DNA of 39,662 bases from Streptomyces sp. WAC06614 (lineage in GTDB: Bacteria; Actinomycetota; Actinomycetes; Streptomycetales; Streptomycetaceae). The stretch is from NCBI RefSeq assembly GCF_003949795.1, contig NZ_RPRY01000030.1:1-39662 (forward strand). The letters run 5' to 3'. This document shows, piece after piece, positions 15,841-24,781 of this stretch. Position numbers and translations under genes: made by a program. The notes beneath the pieces are model-generated. The model was given only the letters and a program-made list of their open reading frames with translations, was not told the origin of the DNA and did not search any database. Within the stretch, counting starts at the first letter, position 1. Each line of letters begins with the position of its first letter.

Positions 15841-17430
15841 TCACAGGCGCAGGCTGCGCACGTCCAGGTGGCGCAGCACCCGGTCGACCACCTCGGGGTC
15901 GGCGCCGGCCTCGCTGCGGGCCGAGAGCACCTCGTGGCGGGCGGCGGACATCATCTCGCGCTGGATGCGCTGGATGTCGTGCAGCCGCTGGACCCGCTGG
16001 GCCCAGGCCTCGCGGCGTTCCTCGTCGACCATGTCCGGGCTGATCCGGGCGCCCACGTCGTAGGCCCGGCGCTGGAGCTGCTCCAGCAGGTCCTCCGGGA
16101 GGTCCTCGACCTCCTCGATCTCCTTCAGCCGGCGTCTGGCGGCCTTGGCGGCCCGGATGGCCAGCTCCCGTTCGAAGGCCTGCACGGCGTCGGTGTCGGC
16201 GGCCACCCCGAGCCGGCGCACCAGCCAGGGCAGGGTCAGGCCCTGGGCCACCAGGGTGGTCATGATGACCGCGAAGGCGATGAAGACGGTCTCGTCCCGG
16301 TCGGGGTACGGTCCGCCGCCGTCCACGGTGAGCGGCAGGGCCAGCGCCAGCGCCACCGAGGCCACCCCGCGCATCCCGGCCCACCACATGATCACGCTCT
16401 CCTGCCAGCTGAGCGGGATCTCCTCGTCGTAGTCGCGCCCGGTGTGCAGCCGGCGGGCGAGCCATGCGGCCGGCAGCAGCCACAGCAGCCGCACCCCGAC
16501 CACGGTGGCCACCACGGCCGCGGCCCAGCCGATCATCTCCGCCTCGCGGCCCTTCGCGGTGCCGAAGACGTTGTGCAGCTCCAGTCCGATCAGTCCGAAC
16601 GCCACGCCCGTGACGAGCATGTCGACGACCTCCCAGAAGGTGTGCCCGGCCAGCCGGCCCAGCACGTCGTCGGCGTCACCCGCGTACTCGGCCAGGAACA
16701 GCGCGGTGGTCAGCACGGCGAGCACGCCCGAGCCGCCCAGCTCCTCCGCCACCACGTACGAGACGAACGGCACGAGCAGGGTCAGCCCGATCTGCAAGGT
16801 GGCGTCGCCCAGCCGGCCCATCAGCGCGTTGGTGGCCCAGCCCAGGGCGAGGCCGACCGCCACGGCGACCACGGCCGACAGCACGAACTCGCCCAGCGCG
16901 GCCGGCCAGGAGAAGGTGCCGCTGACGGCGGCGGCCACCGCCACGTGGTACAGCACGATGGCGGTGACGTCGTTGAACAGCCCCTCGCCCTCCAGGATCG
17001 ACACCAGCCGCCGGGGCAGCCCGAGCGAGCCGGCCACCGCGGTGGCGGCGACCGGGTCGGGCGGGGCCACCAGCGCGCCGAGCGCCACGGCGGCGGCCAC
17101 CGGCAGACCGGGCACCACGGCATGGGCGACGGCGGCGACCGCGGCGGTGGTCACGAAGACCAGCGCCACGGCCAGCAGCAGGATGGGCCGCAGGTTGGCG
17201 GCGAACTGCCGCCAGGAGGTGCGCTGGGCGGAGGCGTACAGCAGCGGCGGCAGCACCAGCGGCAGGATGAACTCGGGCGGGAAGTCGACGTTGGGCACCG
17301 CGGGCACCAGCGCCATCACCATCCCGCCCAGGGTCATCAGGACCGGCGCGGGCAGCCCCAGCCGGTCGCCGAGCGGCACGGTGACCACGGCGCCGAGCAA
17401 CAGCACGAAGAACAGAGCGAGCTGATCCAC
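15841..17430 (-). CDS. CPA1 family Na+/H+ antiporter
   Basis: The 529-residue protein has about twelve membrane segments in residues 3-400, including APPDPVAAT at 122-130 and EGEGLFNDVTAIV at 147-159, where Asn153 and Asp154 are the cation-binding pair of CPA1 exchangers. A charged, helical cytoplasmic tail of about 120 residues (KAARRRLKEIEEVEDL onward) probably senses pH or pairs subunits. It exchanges sodium or potassium for protons. GTG at 17430 (reading MDQLALFF) matches the start I recall for relatives; GTG at 17436 is the alternative. It follows the GNAT gene by about 46 bases on the same strand. Confidence 0.92.
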   Translation of the reverse strand: MDQLALFFVLLLGAVVTVPLGDRLGLPAPVLMTLGGMVMALVPAVPNVDFPPEFILPLVLPPLLYASAQRTSWRQFAANLRPILLLAVALVFVTTAAVAAVAHAVVPGLPVAAAVALGALVAPPDPVAATAVAGSLGLPRRLVSILEGEGLFNDVTAIVLYHVAVAAAVSGTFSWPAALGEFVLSAVVAVAVGLALGWATNALMGRLGDATLQIGLTLLVPFVSYVVAEELGGSGVLAVLTTALFLAEYAGDADDVLGRLAGHTFWEVVDMLVTGVAFGLIGLELHNVFGTAKGREAEMIGWAAAVVATVVGVRLLWLLPAAWLARRLHTGRDYDEEIPLSWQESVIMWWAGMRGVASVALALALPLTVDGGGPYPDRDETVFIAFAVIMTTLVAQGLTLPWLVRRLGVAADTDAVQAFERELAIRAAKAARRRLKEIEEVEDLPEDLLEQLQRRAYDVGARISPDMVDEERREAWAQRVQRLHDIQRIQREMMSAARHEVLSARSEAGADPEVVDRVLRHLDVRSLRL

Positions 17431-17476
17431 CCGCACCAGGGTGCCAGGTCCGCCCTGTTCCTGCGGTAAGGCCCGG

Positions 17477-17953
17477 TCACGGGTCCAGGGTGCGGCGCAT
17501 GGCCCGGTGGGCGATGCCCGCCTCCTCGAACTCCGGGCCGTACGCCACGTAGCCGAGCCCCTCGTAGAAGCCCAGGGCGTGGACCTGCGCGCCCAGGTCG
17601 ACGGCGGTCAGGCCGCGCCGGGCCGCCTCGTGTTCCAGGGCCCGGACGAGGGCCGCGCCCACGCCCGTGCCGCGGGCGGACCCCAGCACGGCCAGCCGGC
17701 CGAGGGAGCCGATGCCGACGGCGCCGCCGGTCTTGGCCTCGGCCGCCGCGCCGTGCAGCAGCCGGCCGGTGCCGAGCGGGGTGCCGTCGGGGCCGACGGC
17801 CAGGACGTGCACGGCCCCGGCGTCGTAGGCGTCGTACTCGACGGACTCGGGCACGCCCTGCTCGACGACGAAGACCTCGCGGCGGACCGCGAAACAGGCC
17901 GCGCGGTCCTCCTCGGTGCGCGCCAGCCGGACCGTGGGGCCCTTCGCCGTCAT
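17477..17953 (-). CDS. GNAT family N-acetyltransferase
   Basis: A 158-residue acetyltransferase of the ElaA-like type: the start [19 protein letters not shown] is characteristic, and [19 protein letters not shown] around residues 90-108 is the acetyl-CoA pyrophosphate loop. [21 protein letters not shown] closes the fold. The substrate is unknown. The ATG overlaps the stop of the pseudouridine synthase gene by four bases (ATGA), so it is translated with it. Confidence 0.9.
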   Translation of the reverse strand: MTAKGPTVRLARTEEDRAACFAVRREVFVVEQGVPESVEYDAYDAGAVHVLAVGPDGTPLGTGRLLHGAAAEAKTGGAVGIGSLGRLAVLGSARGTGVGAALVRALEHEAARRGLTAVDLGAQVHALGFYEGLGYVAYGPEFEEAGIAHRAMRRTLDP

Positions 17954-18891
17954 TCGCTCTCGGCCCGGATCACGTCCAGGGCGTGCTGGAGGTCGGCCGG
18001 GTAGGTGCTCTCGAACTCCACCCAGCGGCCGTCCGACGGGTGCTCGAAACCGAGCCGCACCGCGTGCAGCCACTGGCGGGTGAGGCCCAGCCGCTTGGCG
18101 ATGGTGGGGTCGGCGCCGTAGGTCAGGTCGCCGACGCAGGGGTGGCGGTGCGCGGACATGTGCACGCGGATCTGGTGGGTGCGGCCGGTCTCCAGCTTGA
18201 TGTCGAGCAGGGAGGCCGCGCGGAAGGCCTCGATCAGGTCGTAGTGGGTGATCGAGGGCTTGCCGTCGGAGGTGACGGCCCACTTGTAGTCGGCGCTGGG
18301 GTGACGGCCGATGGGCGCGTCGATGGTGCCGCTCATCGGGTCCGGGTGGCCCTGGACCAGGGTGTGGTAGCGCTTGTCGACGATGCGCTCGCGGAACTGG
18401 TGCTTGAGCGAGGTGTACGCGCGCTCGGACTTGGCCACGACCATCAGCCCGGAGGTGCCGACGTCGAGCCGGTGCACGATGCCCTGGCGCTCGGCGGCAC
18501 CGGAGGTGGAGATCCGGTAGCCGGCGGCGGCGAGGCCGCCGATGACGGTGGTGCCGGTCCAGCCGGGGCTGGGGTGGGCGGCGACGCCGACCGGCTTCAT
18601 GATCACGACGATGTCGTCGTCGTCGTGGACGATCTCCATGCCCTCGACGGGCTCGGCGACGATCTCGACCGGGCGCGGCGGGGCCGGCATCTCGACCTCC
18701 AGCCAGGCGCCGCCGTGCACGCGCTCGGACTTCCCGACGACGCTGCCGTCCACCGAGACCTTGCCCGAGGCGGCGAGCTCGGCGGCCTTCGTCCGGGAAA
18801 AACCGAACATACGCGCGATGGCGGCGTCGACGCGCTCGCCTTCGAGGCCGTCGGGAACGGGCAGGGTGCGGATCTCGGGAATCGTACTCAC
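17950..18891 (-). CDS. rluD: RluA/RluD-family 23S rRNA pseudouridine synthase
   Basis: This 313-residue enzyme turns specific uridines of RNA, most likely large-subunit rRNA, into pseudouridine. An S4 RNA-binding domain lies at about 13-65 ([21 protein letters not shown]). The catalytic core has HRLDVGTSG with Asp143 as nucleophile, then [12 protein letters not shown], as in RluA-type synthases. GTG at 18891 is the start. It follows lspA by 53 bases, an arrangement common in many bacteria, and overlaps the GNAT gene. The symbol is by family; the exact target site is not proven. Confidence 0.9.
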   Translation of the reverse strand: MSTIPEIRTLPVPDGLEGERVDAAIARMFGFSRTKAAELAASGKVSVDGSVVGKSERVHGGAWLEVEMPAPPRPVEIVAEPVEGMEIVHDDDDIVVIMKPVGVAAHPSPGWTGTTVIGGLAAAGYRISTSGAAERQGIVHRLDVGTSGLMVVAKSERAYTSLKHQFRERIVDKRYHTLVQGHPDPMSGTIDAPIGRHPSADYKWAVTSDGKPSITHYDLIEAFRAASLLDIKLETGRTHQIRVHMSAHRHPCVGDLTYGADPTIAKRLGLTRQWLHAVRLGFEHPSDGRWVEFESTYPADLQHALDVIRAESE

Positions 18892-18944
18892 CCGTCGAGT
18901 ATGCCGGACTTCCCCGCGGGCCCGTCCTGCGCGCCCGCCTGGGG

Positions 18945-19511
18945 TCAGTCCTTGTGGACGGTCCCGTCCGGGTCGAGCCCGCGGAACGACAGCAGCACGA
19001 TCAGGATGCCGCCGCACACGATCGCCGAGTCGGCGAGGTTGAAGACGGCGAAGTGGGAGGGCGCGATGAAGTCCACGACCGCCCCGCGGAAGACGCCGGG
19101 CGAGCGGAAGATCCGGTCGGTGAGGTTGCCGAGCGCACCACCGAGCAGCAGGCCCAGGGCGATGGCCCAGGGCAGGCTGTAGAGCTTGCGGGCCAGCCGC
19201 ACGATCACCACGATCACCGTGGCCGCGATGATCGTGAAGATGATCGTGAAGGCCTCGCCGAAGCCGAAGGCGGCACCCGGGTTGCGGATCGCCTCGAACT
19301 TCAGCAGGTCCCCGACGATCCGGATCGGCGCGTGGTGCTCCAGCTTCGCGACCACCAGCATCTTGCTGCCGAGGTCGAGGAGGTACGCCAGCACGGCCAC
19401 GACGAGCAGCGCCGTGATCCGCCGGCGCCCCCTGGGCTCCGCGGGCACCGGCTGCGGCTGCGTGTCGTTCCCGACCTCCGGCGTATCGATGATGCGCTCC
19501 GCCTCTGCCAC
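18945..19511 (-). CDS. lspA: Lipoprotein signal peptidase (signal peptidase II)
   Basis: A 188-residue inner-membrane aspartic protease that removes the signal peptide from prolipoproteins after lipidation. Four membrane spans follow an unusually long hydrophilic N-terminus of about 31 residues. Conserved motifs are [11 protein letters not shown] (73-83), GNLTDR with Asp132 and FNLADS with Asp161, the catalytic dyad. The GTG start at 19511 has GAGGG six bases upstream. It heads the lspA-rluD-GNAT run. Confidence 0.96.
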   Translation of the reverse strand: MAEAERIIDTPEVGNDTQPQPVPAEPRGRRRITALLVVAVLAYLLDLGSKMLVVAKLEHHAPIRIVGDLLKFEAIRNPGAAFGFGEAFTIIFTIIAATVIVVIVRLARKLYSLPWAIALGLLLGGALGNLTDRIFRSPGVFRGAVVDFIAPSHFAVFNLADSAIVCGGILIVLLSFRGLDPDGTVHKD

Positions 19512-19568
19512 GTGAGTCCCTCGAACTAGCTCGACAACTGAGGACGAGGGTACGTCAGACGGCCGGGA

Positions 19569-20933
19569 TCAGTGTCGCCGCTCCTGCTTCTGCTTGCACT
19601 CCACGCACAGGGTGGCCCGTGGGAAGGCCTGCATCCTCGCCTTGCCGATGGGGCGCCCGCAGTTCTCGCACAGGCCGTACGTGCCCGCGTCGAGCCGTTC
19701 CAGGGCCCGCTCGGTCTGCTCCAGCATCTCGCGGGCGTTCGAGGCGAGGGCCAGTTCGTGCTCACGGGTGATGTTCTTGGTGCCCGTGTCGGCCTGGTCG
19801 TCGCCGGCGCCGTCGCCCGAGTCGCGCATCAGACCGGAGATCGCCTCCTCGGAGGCGTGCAGCTCGCTGCGCAGCCGCGTGATCTCGCTCTGCAGCTCGG
19901 TGCGGGCCTCGGCGACCTCGGCGGCGGTCCAGGGCTCCTCGTCCGCGCGGACGGCGAGCTCGCCGGGCGGGACCGAGAGGGTCGCGCGCGCCTTGGGCAG
20001 GCCGCTGGTCGCCGCCGCGGCGGCCTTCCTCGACGTGCCCGTGCCGGTGTTCTTCTTGGCAACCACGTTCCCCGCTCCCGTCTGCTCGGTGGACCCGTCG
20101 GCGGCGGACGCCGCCCCCTCGGCCTCGGCCTCCTTGGCCTGGGCCGACGCCTTGACCGTCCTGGTGCTCCTGGCCGGCGCCTTCCTGGCCGCCGGCTTCT
20201 TGGCCGGGGCCTTCTTCGCCGCCGTCTTGGTGGCCGCCGGTTTCTTGGCCGGGGCCTTCTTCGCCGCCGTCTTGGTGGCCGCCGGTTTCTTGGCCGCGGA
20301 CTTCTTGGCCGCGGACTTCTTGGCCGCCGCCTTCGGGGCCGAGGGCCGGGCGGCCGCGGCCCGGCCCGCCGTGCCCGACGTGCCCGCCGTGGCCGGCGGG
20401 GGCTCGGGGGCGTGGGCCAGGGTCTTGCGGGCCACCGTGCCGCCGGTCACCGCGATGTCGTGCACCTCGGCGAAGTCGGCCGCGTGCGTGGCCGGCGCGT
20501 GGGCCAGGGTCTTGCGTGCAGCCACCGCCCCGGTCACCACCTCGGGCAGCTCCGGCTCGGCCAGCCGGACCGCCTTCTTGACCGGCGCCTTCTTCGCGGG
20601 CGCCTTCTTCGGCGGAGCCTTGGTGGCAGCGGCCTTGGTCGCCGGAGCCTTGGTCGCCGGAGCCTTGGTCGCCGCCCTCACGGGAGCCTTCTTCGCGGCC
20701 TTGGCCGGAGCCTTCGTCGGAGCCTTCTTCGCGGCCTTGGCCGGAGCCTTGGTCGCCGCCTTGGCCGGAGCCTTCTTCGCGACCTTGGCCGCAGCTTTGG
20801 TCGTGGCCTTGGCCGGCGCCTTGGCCGCGGCCTTCGCCGGGCTCTTGGCCGGGGCCTTCTTGGCGGCCTTGGCCGGGGCCTTCTTGGCCGCGGCCTTGGT
20901 TCTGGTCGTGGATGCCGTCTTCTTCGCCACCAT
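19569..20933 (-). CDS. ddbA: Histone H1-like / DksA-like fusion protein (DdbA type)
   Basis: This 454-residue protein has two parts. The first 270 residues are Lys/Ala/Pro repeats of the KKAPAK type, as in histone H1 tails, split by a less basic stretch (about 120-190) holding two copies of ARKTLAHAP. The C-terminal part has a coiled coil (about 345-385) and a TraR/DksA zinc finger, Cys422, Cys425, Cys443 and Cys446. I recall a DksA-like DNA-binding protein of this build, DdbA (SCO2075), from S. coelicolor, where it couples DNA compaction and transcription. ATG at 20933 has GAAGGGG seven bases upstream; the frame to 21515 is rejected. It ends 57 bases before lspA. Confidence 0.88.
   Translation of the reverse strand: MVAKKTASTTRTKAAAKKAPAKAAKKAPAKSPAKAAAKAPAKATTKAAAKVAKKAPAKAATKAPAKAAKKAPTKAPAKAAKKAPVRAATKAPATKAPATKAAATKAPPKKAPAKKAPVKKAVRLAEPELPEVVTGAVAARKTLAHAPATHAADFAEVHDIAVTGGTVARKTLAHAPEPPPATAGTSGTAGRAAAARPSAPKAAAKKSAAKKSAAKKPAATKTAAKKAPAKKPAATKTAAKKAPAKKPAARKAPARSTRTVKASAQAKEAEAEGAASAADGSTEQTGAGNVVAKKNTGTGTSRKAAAAATSGLPKARATLSVPPGELAVRADEEPWTAAEVAEARTELQSEITRLRSELHASEEAISGLMRDSGDGAGDDQADTGTKNITREHELALASNAREMLEQTERALERLDAGTYGLCENCGRPIGKARMQAFPRATLCVECKQKQERRH
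20197..20286. repeat. 45-bp perfect tandem duplication inside ddbA
   Basis: Bases 20197-20241 and 20242-20286 are identical. Each unit encodes 15 residues, [16 protein letters not shown] 15-bp direct repeat encoding a KKSAA unit follows on the plus strand near 20287-20316. Such repeats change length easily by slippage, so the tail should vary between strains. Confidence 0.9.
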
Positions 20934-21208
20934 GGCCGCGGCCCCTTCACATATTGTGATCTTGCTCGCGAATCGTGCTGGGACGATAAATCGACTCCCA
21001 CCCCGCGGCAACGGGGCGCGCACCCGCAGAGGCCAACCTGCATCCGTTGTGCCCAGCTCCGCGCCAGGTATTCCGCCACCCGGAGCAGTCCGGAGCCCGT
21101 ACGGGCGCATCCGACCGTCCGGGCCACCCGCGCGCCGTCCGCGCGCCGCCCGGACGCCCGGCCCGGCACCGGCCCGGACCCCGCCCCCGCGCCCCCGCGG
21201 AAACCGGT

Positions 21209-21237
21209 CTGCCGACCGGCGCCCCGGACCGTACACT
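21209..21237 (+). promoter_or_regulatory. Candidate ileS promoter
   Basis: CTGCCG (21209-21214) and TACACT (21232-21237) with a 17-base spacer would start transcription near 21244, just before the conserved leader. The stretch 20934-21208 upstream is non-coding and holds the divergent ddbA upstream region; I see no clear promoter boxes there. Confidence 0.4.
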
Positions 21238-21249
21238 GGGCCCAGCGAA

Positions 21250-21507
21250 AGGCATGGATGGGGACGAGTAGCGTCGGACGCAGCCAGGAGCGACCCGGGG
21301 ACGGTGAGAGCCCGGGGGCGAGCGCGGCGTGAAGGATCACCCCGGAGCCGCCGGAAGAACGCCCACGGCACGCGCGGTGGGTCAGTAGAACCGGCTCGCA
21401 CCCCTAATGAGGGGGCCACCGGACCCGTCCGGCGGCCAAGGAGGGTGGTACCGCGGGAGCACCAGTTGCGCTCTCGTCCCTCCGGACGGACCCGACACCG
21501 CCGGAGG
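21250..21507 (+). promoter_or_regulatory. Translational T-box riboswitch (ileS leader)
   Basis: The leader senses uncharged tRNA-Ile. A short stem region contains GAAGGATCACC with an ATC isoleucine codon at 21336-21338 as likely specifier. The T-box TGGTACCG (21446-21453) lies in a bulge between helix A1 (21440-21445 with 21478-21483) and helix A2 (21454-21460 with 21470-21476, one wobble). TGGT pairs with the ACCA end of tRNA-Ile. Alternatively CCTCCGG (21479-21485) pairs perfectly with CCGGAGG (21501-21507), hiding the ileS ribosome site. The two states exclude each other, so control is over translation, as known for actinobacterial ileS. Confidence 0.92.
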
Positions 21508-21520
21508 AAGACCACACCCG

Positions 21521-24500
21521 ATGAGTACGCAGCCGAACCCGCCGCAGTACCGCCCGGTACCCGCCCAGGTGGACCTGCCCGCCCTGGAGCACTCGGTCCT
21601 GGAGTTCTGGCAGGAGAACAAGACCTTCGCCAAGACCCTGGAGCAGTCCGAGGGCCGCCCCGAGTGGGTCTTCTACGAGGGCCCGCCCACCGCCAACGGC
21701 ATGCCCGGCGCCCACCACATCGAGGCCCGCGTCTTCAAGGACGTCTTCCCGCGCTTCCGCACCATGCGCGGCTACCACGTCGCCCGCAAGGCCGGCTGGG
21801 ACTGCCACGGCCTGCCCGTCGAGCTGGCGGTCGAGAAGGAGCTCGGCTTCAACGGCAAGCAGGACATCGAGGCGTACGGCATCGCCGAGTTCAACGCCAA
21901 GTGCCGCGAGTCCGTGACCCGCCACACCGACGCCTTCGCCGAGCTGACCACCCGCATGGGCTACTGGGTGGACCTGGACGACGCGTACCGGACCATGGAC
22001 CCCGAGTACGTCGAGTCGGTCTGGTGGTCGCTGAAGGAGATCTTCGGCAAGGGACTCCTCGTCCAGGACCACCGGGTCGCCCCCTGGTGTCCCCGCTGCG
22101 GCACCGGGCTGTCCGACCACGAGCTGGCCCAGGGGTACGAGACGGTCGTGGACCCCTCGGTCTACGTGCGCTTCCCGCTGACCTCCGGCCCGCTGGCCGG
22201 CGAGGCCTCCCTGGTCGTGTGGACCACCACCCCGTGGACCCTGGTCTCCAACACCGCCGTGGCCGCGCACCCCGAGGTCACGTACGTCGTGGCGACCAAC
22301 GGCGAGGAGAAGCTCGTCGTCGCCCGGCCGCTGCTGGAGAAGGCCCTCGGCGAGGGCTGGGAGGCCACCGGGCAGACCTTCACCGGCAAGGAGATGGAGC
22401 GCTGGGCCTACCGGCGCCCGTTCGAGCTGGTCCCCTTCGACACCCCGGCCCACTTCGTGGTCAACGCCGACTACGTCACCACCGAGGACGGCACCGGTCT
22501 GGTCCACCAGGCCCCCGCCTTCGGCGCCGACGACCTCGCCGTCTGCCGCGCGTACGGCCTGCCGGTGGTCAACCCGGTCCGCCCCGACGGCACCTTCGGC
22601 GAGGAGGTCCCGCTGGTCGGCGGCGTCTTCTTCAAGAAGGCCGACGAGCGGCTGACCGCCGACCTCGACGCCCGCGGCCTGCTCTTCAAGCACATCGCCT
22701 ACGAGCACAGCTACCCGCACTGCTGGCGCTGCCACACCGCGCTGCTCTACTACGCGCAGCCGTCCTGGTACATCCGCACCACCGCCGTCAAGGACGCGAT
22801 GCTGCGGGAGAACGAGAAGACCAACTGGTTCCCGGAGTCGGTCAAGCAGGGCCGGTTCGGCGACTGGCTCAACAACAACATCGACTGGGCCCTGTCCCGC
22901 AACCGCTACTGGGGCACCCCGCTGCCGATCTGGCGCTGCGAGGAGGGCCACCTCACCTGCGTCGGTTCGCGCGCGGAACTGTCGGAGCTGTCCGGCCAGG
23001 ACCACTCCGGCCTGGACCCGCACCGCCCGTTCATCGACGAGGTCACCTTCCCCTGCACCAGCGCGGGTTGCCCGCGCACCGCGGTGCGCGTGCCGGAGGT
23101 CATCGACGCCTGGTACGACTCGGGCTCGATGCCGTTCGCGCAGTACGGCTACCCGTACAAGAACAAGGAGCTGTTCGAGAAGCGCTACCCGGCGCAGTTC
23201 ATCTCCGAGGCCATCGACCAGACCCGCGGCTGGTTCTACACGCTGATGGCGGTCGGCACCCTGGTGTTCGACAAGTCCTCGTACGAGAACGTGGTCTGCC
23301 TCGGCCACATCCTCGCCGAGGACGGCCGCAAGATGTCCAAGCACCTGGGCAACATCCTCCAGCCGATCCCGCTGATGGACCAGCACGGCGCCGACGCCGT
23401 GCGGTGGTTCATGGCGGCCGGCGGTTCCCCGTGGGCGGCCCGCCGGGTCGGCCACGGCACCATCCAGGAGGTCGTCCGCAAGACCCTGCTGACGTACTGG
23501 AACACCGTGGCCTTCCAGGCCCTGTACGCGCGCACCTCCGACTGGGCCCCCTCCGCGGCCGACCCGGCCCCGGCCGACCGCACGGTCCTCGACCGCTGGC
23601 TGCTCTCGGAGCTGAACGCGCTGGTCGGCGAGGTCACCGAGGCGATGGAGGCGTACGACACCCAGCGCGCCGGCAAGCTGCTGTCGGCGTTCGTGGACGA
23701 CCTGTCCAACTGGTACGTGCGCCGCTCGCGCCGCCGGTTCTGGCAGGGCGACAAGGCCGCGCTGCGCACCCTGCACGACGTGGTCGAGACGGTCACCCGG
23801 CTGATGGCCCCGCTGACCCCGTTCATCACCGAGCGGGTCTGGCAGGACATGGTCGTCCCCGTCACCCCGGACGCCCCGGAGTCGGTGCACCTGGCCGGCT
23901 GGCCGGAGGCCGACGCGGGCGCGGTGGACACCACGCTGTCGCAGCAGATGCTGCTGGTGCGACGGCTGGTGGAGCTGGGCCGGGCCACCCGCGCCGAGTC
24001 GGGTGTGAAGACCCGTCAGCCGCTGTCGCGGGCGCTGGTCGCCGCCGCGGGCTTCGAGGCGCTCTCCCCCGAACTGCACGCGCAGATCACCGAGGAGCTG
24101 AACGTCTCCTCGCTGGCCTCGCTGTCCGAGGTCGGCGGTTCGCTGGTCGACACCACGGCCAAGGCCAACTTCCGGGCGCTGGGCAAGCGGTTCGGCAAGG
24201 GCGTGCAGGACGTGGCGAAGGCGGTGGCCGCGGCCGACGCGGCGGCGCTGTCGCTGGCGCTGCGCTCGGGCGGGGCCACGGTCGAGGTCGACGGCGAGAC
24301 GGTGACGCTGACCCCGGAGGAGGTCATCATCACCGAGACCCCGCGCGAGGGCTGGTCGGTGGCCTCCGACTCGGGCGCCACGGTGGCCCTGGACCTGGAG
24401 ATCACCCCGGAGCTGCGGCTTGCGGGCCTGGCCCGTGACGCGATCCGGATGATCCAGGAGGCCCGGAAGAACTCCGGCCTGGACGTCGCGGACCGGATCG

Positions 24501-24676
24501 CCCTGCGCTGGACCGCCTCGGACCCCGAGGTGACCACGGCCCTGACCGACCACGCGGCGCTGATCGCGGACGAGGTGCTGGCCACGGACTTCGCCGGCGG
24601 CGCGGCCGACGACAGCTACGGGGAGACGTTCACGGACGAGTCCCTGGGCCTGGCCTTCCGCCTGCGCAAGGCATAA
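21521..24676 (+). CDS. ileS: Isoleucyl-tRNA synthetase with GXHH signature
   Basis: This 1051-residue class I synthetase charges tRNA-Ile. The nucleotide-site motif reads ANGMPGAHH, so the usual HXGH is GAHH at 63-66. KMSKH is at 604-608. The editing (CP1) insert lies between, with WCPRCG and HCWRCH cysteine pairs, and WDCHGLPVE and NNNIDWALSRNRYWGTPLP are conserved family segments. Length and C-domain fit the eukaryote-like IleRS2 type, known for mupirocin resistance. ATG at 21521 is preceded by GGAGGAAG, the site hidden by the T-box sequestering helix; the in-frame extension to 21407 runs through the riboswitch and is rejected. Confidence 0.97.
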   Translation: MSTQPNPPQYRPVPAQVDLPALEHSVLEFWQENKTFAKTLEQSEGRPEWVFYEGPPTANGMPGAHHIEARVFKDVFPRFRTMRGYHVARKAGWDCHGLPVELAVEKELGFNGKQDIEAYGIAEFNAKCRESVTRHTDAFAELTTRMGYWVDLDDAYRTMDPEYVESVWWSLKEIFGKGLLVQDHRVAPWCPRCGTGLSDHELAQGYETVVDPSVYVRFPLTSGPLAGEASLVVWTTTPWTLVSNTAVAAHPEVTYVVATNGEEKLVVARPLLEKALGEGWEATGQTFTGKEMERWAYRRPFELVPFDTPAHFVVNADYVTTEDGTGLVHQAPAFGADDLAVCRAYGLPVVNPVRPDGTFGEEVPLVGGVFFKKADERLTADLDARGLLFKHIAYEHSYPHCWRCHTALLYYAQPSWYIRTTAVKDAMLRENEKTNWFPESVKQGRFGDWLNNNIDWALSRNRYWGTPLPIWRCEEGHLTCVGSRAELSELSGQDHSGLDPHRPFIDEVTFPCTSAGCPRTAVRVPEVIDAWYDSGSMPFAQYGYPYKNKELFEKRYPAQFISEAIDQTRGWFYTLMAVGTLVFDKSSYENVVCLGHILAEDGRKMSKHLGNILQPIPLMDQHGADAVRWFMAAGGSPWAARRVGHGTIQEVVRKTLLTYWNTVAFQALYARTSDWAPSAADPAPADRTVLDRWLLSELNALVGEVTEAMEAYDTQRAGKLLSAFVDDLSNWYVRRSRRRFWQGDKAALRTLHDVVETVTRLMAPLTPFITERVWQDMVVPVTPDAPESVHLAGWPEADAGAVDTTLSQQMLLVRRLVELGRATRAESGVKTRQPLSRALVAAAGFEALSPELHAQITEELNVSSLASLSEVGGSLVDTTAKANFRALGKRFGKGVQDVAKAVAAADAAALSLALRSGGATVEVDGETVTLTPEEVIITETPREGWSVASDSGATVALDLEITPELRLAGLARDAIRMIQEARKNSGLDVADRIALRWTASDPEVTTALTDHAALIADEVLATDFAGGAADDSYGETFTDESLGLAFRLRKA

Positions 24677-24720
24677 GGCGGCGGGCGCAAGGCCCAAGGC
24701 GTCGGCGCCCGGAGTCCCGT

Positions 24721-24756
24721 ACGGCCCGGCAACCCTTTCGGGGGCTGCCGGGCCGT
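24721..24756 (+). terminator. Hairpin terminator after ileS
   Basis: An 11-bp outer stem (24721-24731 with 24746-24756) extended by further G-C pairs lies 45 bases after the ileS stop. Confidence 0.75.
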
Positions 24757-24781
24757 CGCGCGTTCCGAAAGGATCGGGCCC

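Noticed and set aside
20160..20930. Repeat array that could be read as CRISPR-like
   Set aside because: The repeats are coding, in frame, encode Lys/Ala/Pro units and have no unique spacers.
20934..21515. Upstream extension of ddbA
   Set aside because: The extra residues are not histone-like, the stretch covers the ileS leader on the opposite strand, and ATG at 20933 has GAAGGGG at good distance.
19594..24438. Plus-strand open frame of 1614 codons across ddbA and ileS
   Set aside because: It crosses a gene on each strand and the T-box leader; the frame is open only because stop codons are rare at this GC content.
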